The position numbers and the translations under genes are program-made. Below are positions 43,404 through 52,199 of a DNA stretch of 64,000 bases, one piece after another. Source of the DNA: UBA7803 sp041686955 (GTDB lineage Bacteria; Pseudomonadota; Gammaproteobacteria; Pseudomonadales; Azotimanducaceae); assembly GCA_041686955.1 (NCBI GenBank), contig JAWLCV010000004.1:1-64000 (forward strand), given 5' to 3'. Numbering within the stretch: position 1 is the first letter of the stretch; each line of letters begins with the position of its first letter. The notes below the pieces were generated by a model. The model worked only from the letters and a program-made list of their open reading frames with translations. It had not been told where the DNA came from and ran no database searches.

Positions 43404-45725
43404 TCATTCGAACACGTAGCTCGCGTCGATGCCGTAGGTCGCCGGCATCCCGGTGAAGCGGACCATGGAGTCCGCCGCGAAGGAGACGTTCGTCCAGTAA
43501 TACTCGTCGGTCACGTTGCGTCCCCACAGCGAGAACTTCCAGGCGTCCCGCTGCAACGCGGCCCGCAGGTCCACCAGCGTATAGGAATCGATGTAAAGGA
43601 TGTCGTCCTCGCCGAAGAAGGCGTAGGTGTCGTCCTGATAGTTGGCGTGAGCCCCGAGGGTTGCGCTCCAACCGGACGCGAGCGTCCAGGTGTAGGAGAC
43701 GTCCAGGTCGGCCTGCACCTTGGGCGCGACCGGGAACGGTTCCCCGCCGAAGTCCCGCACCTGGCCGAGAAAGTCGAAGTCCTCGAAGGTGCCCTCGATC
43801 TTCGAATCCTGATAGCTGACGGACGGGTCGATGCGCAAGCCCTCGGTGGGCGCCCACTGGGCCGCGAGCTCGAAGCCCTGCACGCGGGACTCCGGCACGT
43901 TCACCAGCGCCGGCAGCGGCCCGAACACCGGGTCCAGCACGTTGCCGAGAATCTGCTTGTCCTCGTAGTCGTAGTAGAACACCGCGCCGTTGAGCTGCAG
44001 AGTGGCGTCGAGGAGCAGCGACTTGAAGCCGATCTCGTAGGCGAGCAGCCTCTCCTGGGTAACCGGCTCGAACTGGCTCGACAAGGCAATGGCCAGTGTC
44101 GGGAACGAACCGGCCTTGTAGCCCTGGCTCACGTTCGCATAGAGCAGCGTCTCCGGCGCAGCGTACCAGTTGGCACCGATTCGCCAGGAGACGTTGTCCT
44201 CCTCCAGGTTGTCGTACACCATCCCCGGAATGAACGTCGGTGCCGGCCCCATGGTGCCGCAGCCGCCGGGCGGGACCGGGGTGAAACCCGACAACCCGAA
44301 TATGGACCGCAGCAGCGCCTGGATGGCTTCCGATTGGCCACCCCACCCGGGATTGCTCGGATCCGCCGTGTCCCGGCTGCAGCCCTTGAAGTCGCGGTCG
44401 GACTCCGTGTAGCGGGCTCCGGCCTGCAGCGTGAGATCGTCCCGCACGGGGTATTCGGCATTGCCGAAGACGGCCCAGGTGGTGATGTCCTGATGGGTTT
44501 CCGGCTGCGAATCCGGCCCGTACACCCCCACCACCGTGGAACTCGTGGAGTCGTCGTAGAACTGGTGAAAGGTATCGAAGGTGTTGTCTTCCTCGTAGTT
44601 GCCGCCGAGGATCCAGGTGCCCTGGCCCTGAAAGGAGCCGGAGACCCGCAGCTCCTGATACCAGCTCTTGATGAATCCTTCCTGCACGCTGTAGTAGTTC
44701 TCGAACGTGGTGCCGTCGCCTTCTAGCAGCTGATCGCGGTCGAAATCCTGATAGCTGGTCAGCGAGGTCACGGTGACGTCTTCGCTGAAATCGTAGTCCA
44801 CGCGCAGCACAGCCGAGTACATGCGATTGTCGCGGCTGTAGTCGTGCTCCGGATTCCAGTCCACGTCCCGGGGATTGCGCGGGGCGACGGGATAATTGAC
44901 GTAACCGTCCGGCAGCACGTCCACGGTGTCGGCGCTGCGGGGGATGATGCCGAAGAACTGCGGGGCGATGCTCTCCGACTCGTCCTTCCAGCCGCTCACC
45001 GTCAATCGGGTGTAGAGGCGCTCCGTCGGCTCCCACTCGAGGATAGCCCGGGCGTTGAGCAGGTCTTCGCCGCCGAGCTCGTCGCTGCGCGTGTAGCTGT
45101 CCTGCCAGCCGTCACTCTTGGTGTAGCGGGCCGCGAGGCGGCCGCGAAGGCTCTCGGCGAGCGGCCCGCTCACGTAACCTTCGAAGTCGCTGCGGTCGAA
45201 GCGGCCGTAGCTCCCCCGCAGCATGGCCTCGAGCTGATCGGTGGGCCGGCGGGCGATGTAATTGATGGCGCCGCCCGTGGAGTTCTGACCGTAGAGCGTG
45301 CCCTGCGGACCCTTGAGCACCTCCACCCGCTCGACATCGAGGGTGGTGCCCCGGGTCTGCGCCGTGAACGGCAGGGGAACCTCGTCCGCATAGACGCTGA
45401 CGGTGGGCCCGGCGCTCAAGGTGGTCTCCAGGAAACCGACGCCGCGGATACTGTAGACCGGCGTGCCGTAGAGCGTCGGGGTGAAGTTGAACCCGGGCAC
45501 GATCTTCACCAGATCGGCGGTGTCGCTGACCCCGAGATCGTTGAGCCGTTCGCCCGAGGCCGCCGCGATGGACATGCCGACGTCGTTGATGTTCTGAGTG
45601 ACCTTCTGGGCCGTGACCACGACCTCTTCGATGGGGCCCGAGGACTGGGCCACGGCGAGCGGCACCGCGGCACCAGTCGCGGCCAGAGAAACGAACGCAG
45701 AATACCCCTTCAGCTTGCGCGACAT
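43404..45725 (-). CDS. TonB-dependent outer-membrane receptor
   Basis: A 773-residue receptor. It has a signal peptide (AFVSLAATGAAVPLAVAQ), a plug starting PIEEVVVTAQKVTQNINDVG and YSIRGVGFLETTLSAGPTVS, the plug end GPQGTLYGQNSTGGAINY, and a barrel ending in DASYVFE with a near-terminal aromatic residue. It follows the SMP-30 and acyl-CoA ligase genes on the same strand after 123 bp. It probably imports the substrate whose catabolism these start; the receptor resembles those sphingomonads use for organic substrates. The cargo is not predictable. Confidence 0.88.
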   Translation of the reverse strand: MSRKLKGYSAFVSLAATGAAVPLAVAQSSGPIEEVVVTAQKVTQNINDVGMSIAAASGERLNDLGVSDTADLVKIVPGFNFTPTLYGTPVYSIRGVGFLETTLSAGPTVSVYADEVPLPFTAQTRGTTLDVERVEVLKGPQGTLYGQNSTGGAINYIARRPTDQLEAMLRGSYGRFDRSDFEGYVSGPLAESLRGRLAARYTKSDGWQDSYTRSDELGGEDLLNARAILEWEPTERLYTRLTVSGWKDESESIAPQFFGIIPRSADTVDVLPDGYVNYPVAPRNPRDVDWNPEHDYSRDNRMYSAVLRVDYDFSEDVTVTSLTSYQDFDRDQLLEGDGTTFENYYSVQEGFIKSWYQELRVSGSFQGQGTWILGGNYEEDNTFDTFHQFYDDSTSSTVVGVYGPDSQPETHQDITTWAVFGNAEYPVRDDLTLQAGARYTESDRDFKGCSRDTADPSNPGWGGQSEAIQALLRSIFGLSGFTPVPPGGCGTMGPAPTFIPGMVYDNLEEDNVSWRIGANWYAAPETLLYANVSQGYKAGSFPTLAIALSSQFEPVTQERLLAYEIGFKSLLLDATLQLNGAVFYYDYEDKQILGNVLDPVFGPLPALVNVPESRVQGFELAAQWAPTEGLRIDPSVSYQDSKIEGTFEDFDFLGQVRDFGGEPFPVAPKVQADLDVSYTWTLASGWSATLGAHANYQDDTYAFFGEDDILYIDSYTLVDLRAALQRDAWKFSLWGRNVTDEYYWTNVSFAADSMVRFTGMPATYGIDASYVFE

Positions 45726-45745
45726 GAGATCTCCCCTTTCGTTTG

Positions 45746-45763
45746 CGTGGATGGTGGTCCACG
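45746..45763 (-). promoter_or_regulatory. Small hairpin upstream of a TonB-receptor gene
   Basis: CGTGGA and TCCACG form a 6-bp stem with a 6-base loop, 21 bases before the start codon on the minus strand. It could be a leader hairpin affecting translation. The role is unknown. Confidence 0.3.
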
Positions 45764-45848
45764 GATACCGAACCCGGCACGAAAACGTATATCGTGTTTC
45801 AAGGAAGCCAGCAATGAACCCCGGTCGAGGCCCCGGGACGCAGGCGGT

Positions 45849-47540
45849 TCACTGGGCCGAGAAGCGTTCCTTGAGCTGGCGCTTGAGCACCTTCCCGGTG
45901 GCTGTCCGGGGCAGCGGCTCGTCGATGACGATGACCCGGCTGGGCACCTTGAACCGCGCGAGCCTCGCCGCAGCGAACCCCTGCACGTCGTTGTCGTCGA
46001 TGCGATGGCCGGAACGCGGCTCGATGACGGCAACCACCTCCTCACCCAGCTCGCGATGGGGAAGGCCCACCACGGCCACGTCCTGAACGTCCGGATGGAG
46101 GAACAGCACGTGCTCCACCTCGGCGCAGTAGACGTTCTCGCCGCCGCGGATGACCACGTCCTTCGCACGATCCACCACGAAATAGAAGCCGTCTGCATCG
46201 CGATAGCCGAGGTCACCGGTATGGAACCAGCCGTCCGTGAACGCTTCCGCCGTGGCTTCGGGCTTGTTCCAGTAGCCGTGAACCACGTTCGGCCCCTTGA
46301 CCCACAGCTCGCCGATCTCCCCTTCGGCGACGTCATTGCCGTCCTCGCCGACGATGCGCACGTCGGCGACCGGCACCGGTCTGCCGATGCTGTTCGGGCG
46401 CGCGAAGTAGTCCTCGCCGCCGTTGGTGATCACCGCCGACGTGGTCTCGGTGAGACCGTAGCCGTTGCCGGGCGCGACCCGCTGCCGGAACTGCGCGCCG
46501 ATGGTGTCGATCAGATCCGGCGGTACCGGCGCCCCGCCGGACGCGATGCCCCCGAGGGTCGGCAGATCACGGCCCTCCTGCTGGGCGCGCTCGAGCAACT
46601 GACGCACCACCGTCGGCACCCCGGACAGGGAGCCGATGCCCTCGGCCTCCACCAGGCGCAGCGCCTCGGCCGGATCCCACTTGTACATGAGCGCGAGCTT
46701 GGCTCCGATGGCGGTCCCCACGTAGAGCCCGCTCAAGCCGCCGATGTGGAAGAACGGGAAGGTCTGGAGCACCGCCGGCTGAGGAGGCTCAGCGGGCGCG
46801 TCACCGCCCGCCAGCCGTGCGGTCACCGTGGCCGCGAGCAGCGAGTTCATGAGATTGGTGACGTGATTGCGGTGGCTCGCCACGGCGCCCTTGGGACGCC
46901 CGGTGGTCCCCGACGTGTACATGATGGTAGAGGGCGCATCCGCATCGATGGCGATCTCCGGCAGGCTCGGATCACGGTCGAAGCGCAGTTCGTAGGGCGC
47001 CAGTGCGGCTTCCAGGTCCAGAGCGCCCGGCGCGCCGACGGCGTCCCGCACCCCCAGGACCAGCTCGAGCCCGGAGCCGGACAGATGCGGCTCGACGCGC
47101 TGCAGGCGCTCGCCGTCCAGCAGCGCTGCCCGTGCAGCGGAATCGGCCAGGGCGTATTCCAACTCCTCGCCGGTCCACCAGGCATTCAGGGTCACCGCCA
47201 CCGCCCCGATCGCCTGGCACGCCCAGAACGCCTGAGTCCACTCGGGGTAATTGCGCATGCCGATGGCGACGCGATCCCCGGGTCCGATCCCGCGGTACAC
47301 CAGCAGATGAGCGAGCGCCGCCACGCGGCGGAAGTGATCCGCGTAGCTCATCCTCTCGTCCTGGTACACCGTGAAGGGCCGGTTCCCGTGGATTCGCGTG
47401 CCGAGCAGGACCTCGCGCAGGCTGGCGGGCGCGGTGGCGTAGACCCGCAGGGGGATGCCGCTGACCTCGACGGTCTCGATCCGGAACGGGCCATCGGGCC
47501 CGGTCAGCTCCGCCAGCACAGCCCCTCGGTCCGCGGTCAT
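45849..47540 (-). CDS. Acyl-CoA synthetase (AMP-binding ligase)
   Basis: A 563-residue adenylate-forming enzyme. It shows the P-loop IMYTSGTTGRPKGA, GNGYGLTETTSAV, WFHTGDLGYRDADGFYFVVD and the terminal lysine in RTATGKVLKRQL. It activates a carboxylic acid to its CoA thioester. The start is the ATG at 47540, overlapping the SMP-30 stop (ATGA); the frame is open upstream but over the SMP-30 gene. It is part of an apparent SMP-30, ligase, TonB-receptor operon. Confidence 0.9.
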   Translation of the reverse strand: MTADRGAVLAELTGPDGPFRIETVEVSGIPLRVYATAPASLREVLLGTRIHGNRPFTVYQDERMSYADHFRRVAALAHLLVYRGIGPGDRVAIGMRNYPEWTQAFWACQAIGAVAVTLNAWWTGEELEYALADSAARAALLDGERLQRVEPHLSGSGLELVLGVRDAVGAPGALDLEAALAPYELRFDRDPSLPEIAIDADAPSTIMYTSGTTGRPKGAVASHRNHVTNLMNSLLAATVTARLAGGDAPAEPPQPAVLQTFPFFHIGGLSGLYVGTAIGAKLALMYKWDPAEALRLVEAEGIGSLSGVPTVVRQLLERAQQEGRDLPTLGGIASGGAPVPPDLIDTIGAQFRQRVAPGNGYGLTETTSAVITNGGEDYFARPNSIGRPVPVADVRIVGEDGNDVAEGEIGELWVKGPNVVHGYWNKPEATAEAFTDGWFHTGDLGYRDADGFYFVVDRAKDVVIRGGENVYCAEVEHVLFLHPDVQDVAVVGLPHRELGEEVVAVIEPRSGHRIDDNDVQGFAAARLARFKVPSRVIVIDEPLPRTATGKVLKRQLKERFSAQ

Positions 47541-48457
47541 GGGCCGTTTCCCGCTGGTTTCTGCAGGAAGTTCAGCGGCAATCCGGCGCATGGCCATCGC
47601 GTCTTCACGAGCTGGCCCGTGCTCGACAGGGTCACGAACGCAGTGCGCAGGTCGTCTCCGCCGAAACAGATGTTGGTGGTCAGCGGGTCGTCGAAGGGAA
47701 AGTGCTCGATGGCCTGGCCATCCGGCGAAATGCGCGTGATTCCACCGTTGACGAGCGTGGCCACGCAGACGTGACCCGCGCCGTCCACGGCGAGGGAGTC
47801 GAAGAGCTGAAAGCCGGGCAGCCCCGCCACCAGGCGTGCCGCCTCCGGCCCCTCGGCTACCCGGCCCGGCGCCTCCAGGGCGTACGCCCACAGCCGGCCG
47901 GTCATGGTCTCGGCGACGTAGAGCGTCTTCTCGTCCGGTGACAGGCCGATGCCGTTCGGAGTTTCCCTGTGCGTGATCTGGCGCGAAAGCCCGGACCCGT
48001 CCGGCTTGGCGTAATAGATCACGCCCAGGTCTCTGTAGGTGTCATAGGTCTTCCCGAGGTCGGTGAACCACATGCCGCCCTCGGCATCGAAGACGATGTC
48101 GTTCGGGCCGTTCAGGGGGTAGCCGTCGCATTCCCGGTAGAGCACGTCCACCTTGCCGGAATCGAGCTCCACCCGTTCGATGCGTCCCCCGGAGTAGTCC
48201 TCCGGGGTGCCTGCCGGCGCAAGGCGCCCATCCGCCTCGTTCCAGCTGAAGCCGCCGTTGTTGCAGATGTAAATGGCGCCATCGGGACCCATGGCGGCAC
48301 CGTTGGGGCCGCCGCCGAGATGGGCGACGACCTCGATCCGGCCCTGCGGCGTCACGCGGCTGAGCGTCCCCCGCTCGATTTCCACCAGCACGACGCTGCC
48401 GTCTGGGAGTGCGATGGGACCTTCCGGAAACCTCAAGCCGCTGGCGACTACCTGCAT
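47537..48457 (-). CDS. SMP-30/gluconolactonase-family protein
   Basis: A 306-residue six-blade beta-propeller lactonase. It has LRFPEGPIALPDGSVVLVE, GGPNGAAMGPDGAIYICNN, NGPNDIVFDAEGGMWFTD, and NGIGLSPDEKTLYVAE, which carry the divalent-metal residues (Glu, Asn, Asp) of the family. It opens a lactone or similar ester in the catabolic pathway ahead of the CoA ligase. A KstR-like site lies 20 bp upstream of the start. Confidence 0.82.
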   Translation of the reverse strand: MQVVASGLRFPEGPIALPDGSVVLVEIERGTLSRVTPQGRIEVVAHLGGGPNGAAMGPDGAIYICNNGGFSWNEADGRLAPAGTPEDYSGGRIERVELDSGKVDVLYRECDGYPLNGPNDIVFDAEGGMWFTDLGKTYDTYRDLGVIYYAKPDGSGLSRQITHRETPNGIGLSPDEKTLYVAETMTGRLWAYALEAPGRVAEGPEAARLVAGLPGFQLFDSLAVDGAGHVCVATLVNGGITRISPDGQAIEHFPFDDPLTTNICFGGDDLRTAFVTLSSTGQLVKTRWPCAGLPLNFLQKPAGNGP

Positions 48458-48476
48458 ACGCCTCTCTCCTCCACGT

Positions 48477-48490
48477 TGTAACGTGTTTTA
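48477..48490. promoter_or_regulatory. Second KstR-like operator, upstream of the SMP-30 gene
   Basis: TGTAACGTGTTTTA matches TNNAACNNGTTNNA exactly, 20 bp upstream of the SMP-30 start. With the site at 24055-24068, it suggests one TetR-type regulator for both lipid-related loci. The overlapping ACGTTGTAACGT is a second small palindrome. Confidence 0.45.
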
Positions 48491-48541
48491 ACTAAGGAGA
48501 TGGGCCGCGGTCAATCCCGTCCGCGCCGATGGGCGTGACGC

Positions 48542-50401
48542 TCAGAGGATTCGGGAGCCGCGCATGAACCGGAGCTTGCGCCCGAACCGGTAGTTGTCGC
48601 CTTCGACATTCAGGACGAACGATTCGCCCGGCAGCGCGACCTCGTCGAGAATCTGCTGCTGCACCTCCGGCGCCCGCCGCTTGCTGCGTAGCGGCCACCA
48701 ACTGCTCATGGTGAAGCCGAGCACGTACAAGGGGCTCTCGGGAAAGTGCTGCACGCGCTTGCGCACCAGGTAGACCTTCCGGATGCCCGGGATGGTCTTC
48801 AGTTGCTCGCGCAGAGCAGCGACGGTATCCGCTTCGAGGCCGTGGCGGATGAACTTGTCGCCGGTGCGCAGCGTGTCGCGCTCGGCGGCGGCAGCGTCCA
48901 GCAGGGCCTGACGCTCCACCATGGCATGGTGCCATTGGTGAGCTTCCTCTTGCCGCCCGCTGTGCCAGAAGTAGTCGCGAAGCGCTTCGCAGCCGGGAAC
49001 GATGGCCTCGTCGCAGAGTTCCATGGCGCGCTCCACCAGCGCGACCCCGCCCTCGTCGCTGCGCCAGAGCAGCCGCTGGCCCAGGGTGAAGCAGACCACG
49101 CCATCGTCCGGCGCCCGCTGGTGCAGGTGCCGGTACTGCTCGAGCGCCGCATCGGCGCCCGCACCGAATTGCTCGGTCAGCCGCGCGCGCTCGAAGGCGT
49201 CGTCGATGGGCAGCTCGCCATTCGCGGCTCGACCGTCGAGCTCCAGAAGCCGGGCCCGGCCCTCCTGCACCTCCTGGTAGCGCTGAGTCCAGGACGGCGA
49301 GACGTTGCGCTGCCAGTGCTCGTCGAATTCCGCGGTGATGCCGTTCAAAGCGTCGCCGAGGAGCCGGTCGGCTGCCTGGCCGGGCTCGGGCAGCGACAGG
49401 CGCGGCGGCTGATCGAGGGCCTTCAATCGGTCTGCCAGGCAGGGATGGGTGTTCCCGACGCCGGTCTCCATTGCCATGGCCTGGTCGAGCCAGGCTTCGG
49501 CCATGCCCGGTTCGATGGCTTCCTTCAGGCGCTCGCCCATCTTCGCGTACGGCGCGAGGGCGGGCTGGGGCAGCTCGTCGGCCTGACGGTGAATTCCGCC
49601 CCAGAAATGCTCCTCGAGGTAGCTGCCCACCACGTTGACACTGGTGAGCGCCTGGGCCGCGGCTTCGGCCGAGACCGCGCGTGCCGAGGCGGCGTCGGCG
49701 TCGTATTCGTTGGCCCGGGCCAGCGGGAACGAGTAGGCGCTGAAGTACGGCGAGTACCAGTCGAAGAACTTCCTGAACAGCATCGTGCCCCAGCTCTGCC
49801 GCTGCTCCAGGGCTTCCAGCAACCGCGCCCAGCTCATCCGCAGGCGATAGATCCAGTTCGACATCCGCCCGTGACCCCCGGCCAGGTGCCCGAACTCGTG
49901 AGCCAGCACCGCCTCGAACTGCAGCGGGGTCATCAGCTTCATCAACGGCAGACCGATGAGCAGGTAATTGCGGTGCCAGCCGAGCATGCCGAGGCGCGGC
50001 ACCTGGACCACGGCAGCGTTGAAGTCGTCGGTGACGAGCACCCGGTGAAAACGCGGCGCGCGAAGCTTGCGGCGGAGTCCGTCGATCATCGCGAACAACT
50101 CGGGCGCATCCACCGGTCGCACCCGCCGGCCTTCGGGCGGAGGCAGGGTGACCCACAGCGCACGCAGCACGACCCAGAGAAAGGCGCCGAGGGGAACGAC
50201 GAGCTTGATCGCCGCACCTTTGAGCACGGCGATGGAGCCGAGAGCCAGCAGGAACAGCACCAGCGCCGCCCCGGCCACGGCGCCGAGGTAGCCGTAACCC
50301 AGCACCGCCAGCAGGAACACGCGCAGCTTGTACGTGCGGGGGTTCCGCCGCGCCTGATCTTCGAGCCGGGCCACCAGGCTGTGAAACTGCTCGTTCGTCA
50401 T
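48542..50401 (-). CDS. M48-family zinc metalloprotease, membrane-anchored
   Basis: A 619-residue protein. Two N-terminal helices (LRVFLLAVLGYGYLGAV and the following segment to FLWVVLRALWV) precede an M48 domain with HEFGH (near residue 168, in LAHEFGHLAGGH) and a third zinc ligand in ANEYDADAASARA. A ~300-residue C-terminal region is helical and TPR-like (VCFTLGQRLLWRSDEGGVAL). It is probably a membrane-quality or signalling protease of the HtpX/YfgC kind, with an unusual long tail. I chose the start ATG at 50401, behind GAGGAG; an upstream ATG at 50419 lacks a ribosome-binding site. Confidence 0.8.
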   Translation of the reverse strand: MTNEQFHSLVARLEDQARRNPRTYKLRVFLLAVLGYGYLGAVAGAALVLFLLALGSIAVLKGAAIKLVVPLGAFLWVVLRALWVTLPPPEGRRVRPVDAPELFAMIDGLRRKLRAPRFHRVLVTDDFNAAVVQVPRLGMLGWHRNYLLIGLPLMKLMTPLQFEAVLAHEFGHLAGGHGRMSNWIYRLRMSWARLLEALEQRQSWGTMLFRKFFDWYSPYFSAYSFPLARANEYDADAASARAVSAEAAAQALTSVNVVGSYLEEHFWGGIHRQADELPQPALAPYAKMGERLKEAIEPGMAEAWLDQAMAMETGVGNTHPCLADRLKALDQPPRLSLPEPGQAADRLLGDALNGITAEFDEHWQRNVSPSWTQRYQEVQEGRARLLELDGRAANGELPIDDAFERARLTEQFGAGADAALEQYRHLHQRAPDDGVVCFTLGQRLLWRSDEGGVALVERAMELCDEAIVPGCEALRDYFWHSGRQEEAHQWHHAMVERQALLDAAAAERDTLRTGDKFIRHGLEADTVAALREQLKTIPGIRKVYLVRKRVQHFPESPLYVLGFTMSSWWPLRSKRRAPEVQQQILDEVALPGESFVLNVEGDNYRFGRKLRFMRGSRIL

Positions 50402-50661
50402 GAGCTCCTCACTCTCCATACGGGCTGGCCGACCGCTGGGGGTGCCTGGCTGCCGCGGGGAGAGCGATATCCTACAAGGCGGTTGCGGATGACCGTGTGA
50501 TCGGCCTCACACGGGAGCGCCGGCTTCTCATGCCGGCGTTTCTGGAACGATACCTGCTTGCCCTCGATGTCTCGACCAGGACGAGCTGGCGGCCATGATC
50601 CAGAGCCTCGCCGGACCGGGACGCAACTAGGTTCCGGCGGAGATCCGGACCCACAGCGCGG
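50402..50661. other. Intergenic stretch, 260 bp
   Basis: Divides the M48 gene from the DASS transporter; both are on the minus strand. It holds no clear gene. A short plus-strand frame reads CLDQDELAAMIQSLAGPGRN and ends at TAG; a neighbouring frame has MPAFLERYLLALD. This could be a frame-shifted remnant of a small protein, but it is too short to support a call. Confidence 0.4.
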
Positions 50662-52182
50662 TCACCCGCTGAGCCACGCCACCATGGGGAAGCACCATGC
50701 CACCGCGATGGGCGGCGCAACGGCGCCAACCGCAAGCCCGCCGGCAAGCAGATCCCGCGAACCGAGGCGGCCGGTGGCGTAGACGATGGCGTTGGGCGGT
50801 GTCGAGATGGCCAGACACATTGCGCTGGAGGCCGAGAGCGCGATCGGCACGGCGAATTGAGCGGCGAGCACGGGGCCGCCGATCTCGAGTCCCAGCGCGA
50901 TGGCCACCGGAAGGATCAGGTTGGCGGCCGCGGTGTTGCTCATCAGATTCGACAAAAGCCCGGTGAGGTAGCACAACCCCAGCGCCAGCGCCCAGGGCGC
51001 GGCGGGCACCTCGGCGATCCCCTGGGCCAGCCAGCGGGCGAGACCGCTCTCGGCGACGCCAACGCCGAGGGATAACCCGCCCGCCAGCAGAATCAGAATG
51101 TCCCACGGCAACGCGCGCATGTCCTGGCTGCGAATCACGCCCACGGCCGCCAGGGCGACGATGGAGAGAAACGCCACCACCGCCGTCGGCAGGCCGTGCC
51201 AGGGCTCGCTCAGCCACAAGACCACGGTCACGGTGAAGATGCTCATGACGGCGAGCTTCTGCCACAACGCCACCGCCGCCGGATCTTCCGGTGCAGCACC
51301 GGCGTCGGTCGAAATGACGGCGGCCGGCGCCGCGCCCGTCTCCAGGAAGTCCGCCCCCGCGCGTTGCTGGCGCAAGCCGAGCGCCACCGCCAGCCCCGCT
51401 GCCAGCAGCATGGCCGGGGGCGCGCCGAGCAGCATCCAGTCCAGAAAGCCGATGTCGTGCACGCTCGCCAGCAGACCGACCGCAATGGCGTTGGGCGGCG
51501 TGCCGATGATGGTCGCCATGCCGCCGATGTTGGCCGCAAAGGCGACTCCCACCAGCAGCCCCGCACGGGTCCGCTCGCCGGCCCCCCGGCCGACGGCCAG
51601 GACGGGGCCGAGCATGGCCACCATCAGCGCCGCGGTAGCCGTGTTGGAGATGAACATGGAGAACACCAGCGTGACCCCCATGGCGGCCAGCAGCACCAGC
51701 GGGCCGCGGCCGCCCGTGAGCGCCAGCGCGTGTTGCGCCATCCACCTCGCGAGACCCGTGCGCTCCGCCGCCCTCGCCAGCACCAGACCGGCCAGGAACA
51801 GCCACATGGGTGGCGCGGCCCACGGCGCCGTGTACACCTGCCAGGCATCCACCTGGTCCGGATCGGCCAGCACGCCGCCGGGGCGGCCCAGAATCAGAAC
51901 CTGCAGGCCGATGACGACGAGGGCCACGGCGAAGGCGGGAACGGCCTCGCTGACCCAGAGGCCCGCCGCCAGCAGCAGGATCCACAGCGACGCCCTGCCC
52001 GCCTCGCCGAGCCCCGCATGTTCCGGCAGGTACGCGCCGGCGAACGCGATCACCACGCACGCGGCCACCTTGGCCAGCGCCCTTCCGGAGCGGAACTCGA
52101 GACGGCCGGCGATCTCCTGATAGTATCTGCGGGTATCCAAGACAGACTCCAAGCTGGGCCGTGATCGTAACAGCCACGCCAT
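50662..52182 (-). CDS. DASS-family anion:sodium symporter
   Basis: A 506-residue polytopic transporter of the divalent anion:Na+ symporter family. Two inverted SNT motifs are visible (FISNTATAALMVAM and LMSNTAAANLILPV), with TIIGTPPNAIAVG and AISTPPNAIVYATG as the paired TPP loops. It imports di- or tricarboxylates or sulfate-like anions with Na+. The start is the ATG at 52182, 17 bp from the divergent GNAT-glyoxalase gene. Its open frame runs further upstream, across that start. Confidence 0.86.
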   Translation of the reverse strand: MAWLLRSRPSLESVLDTRRYYQEIAGRLEFRSGRALAKVAACVVIAFAGAYLPEHAGLGEAGRASLWILLLAAGLWVSEAVPAFAVALVVIGLQVLILGRPGGVLADPDQVDAWQVYTAPWAAPPMWLFLAGLVLARAAERTGLARWMAQHALALTGGRGPLVLLAAMGVTLVFSMFISNTATAALMVAMLGPVLAVGRGAGERTRAGLLVGVAFAANIGGMATIIGTPPNAIAVGLLASVHDIGFLDWMLLGAPPAMLLAAGLAVALGLRQQRAGADFLETGAAPAAVISTDAGAAPEDPAAVALWQKLAVMSIFTVTVVLWLSEPWHGLPTAVVAFLSIVALAAVGVIRSQDMRALPWDILILLAGGLSLGVGVAESGLARWLAQGIAEVPAAPWALALGLCYLTGLLSNLMSNTAAANLILPVAIALGLEIGGPVLAAQFAVPIALSASSAMCLAISTPPNAIVYATGRLGSRDLLAGGLAVGAVAPPIAVAWCFPMVAWLSG

Positions 52183-52199
52183 CGTCGGGAACCCGATAG

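Noticed and set aside
45780..45802. Third KstR-like operator upstream of the TonB receptor (AAACACGATATACGTTTT)
   Set aside because: Palindromic in part, but the spacing between the half-sites is wrong and it does not fit AACNNGTT.
50420..50661. A small gene between the M48 and DASS genes
   Set aside because: Only short out-of-frame fragments with no start signals; too weak to call.
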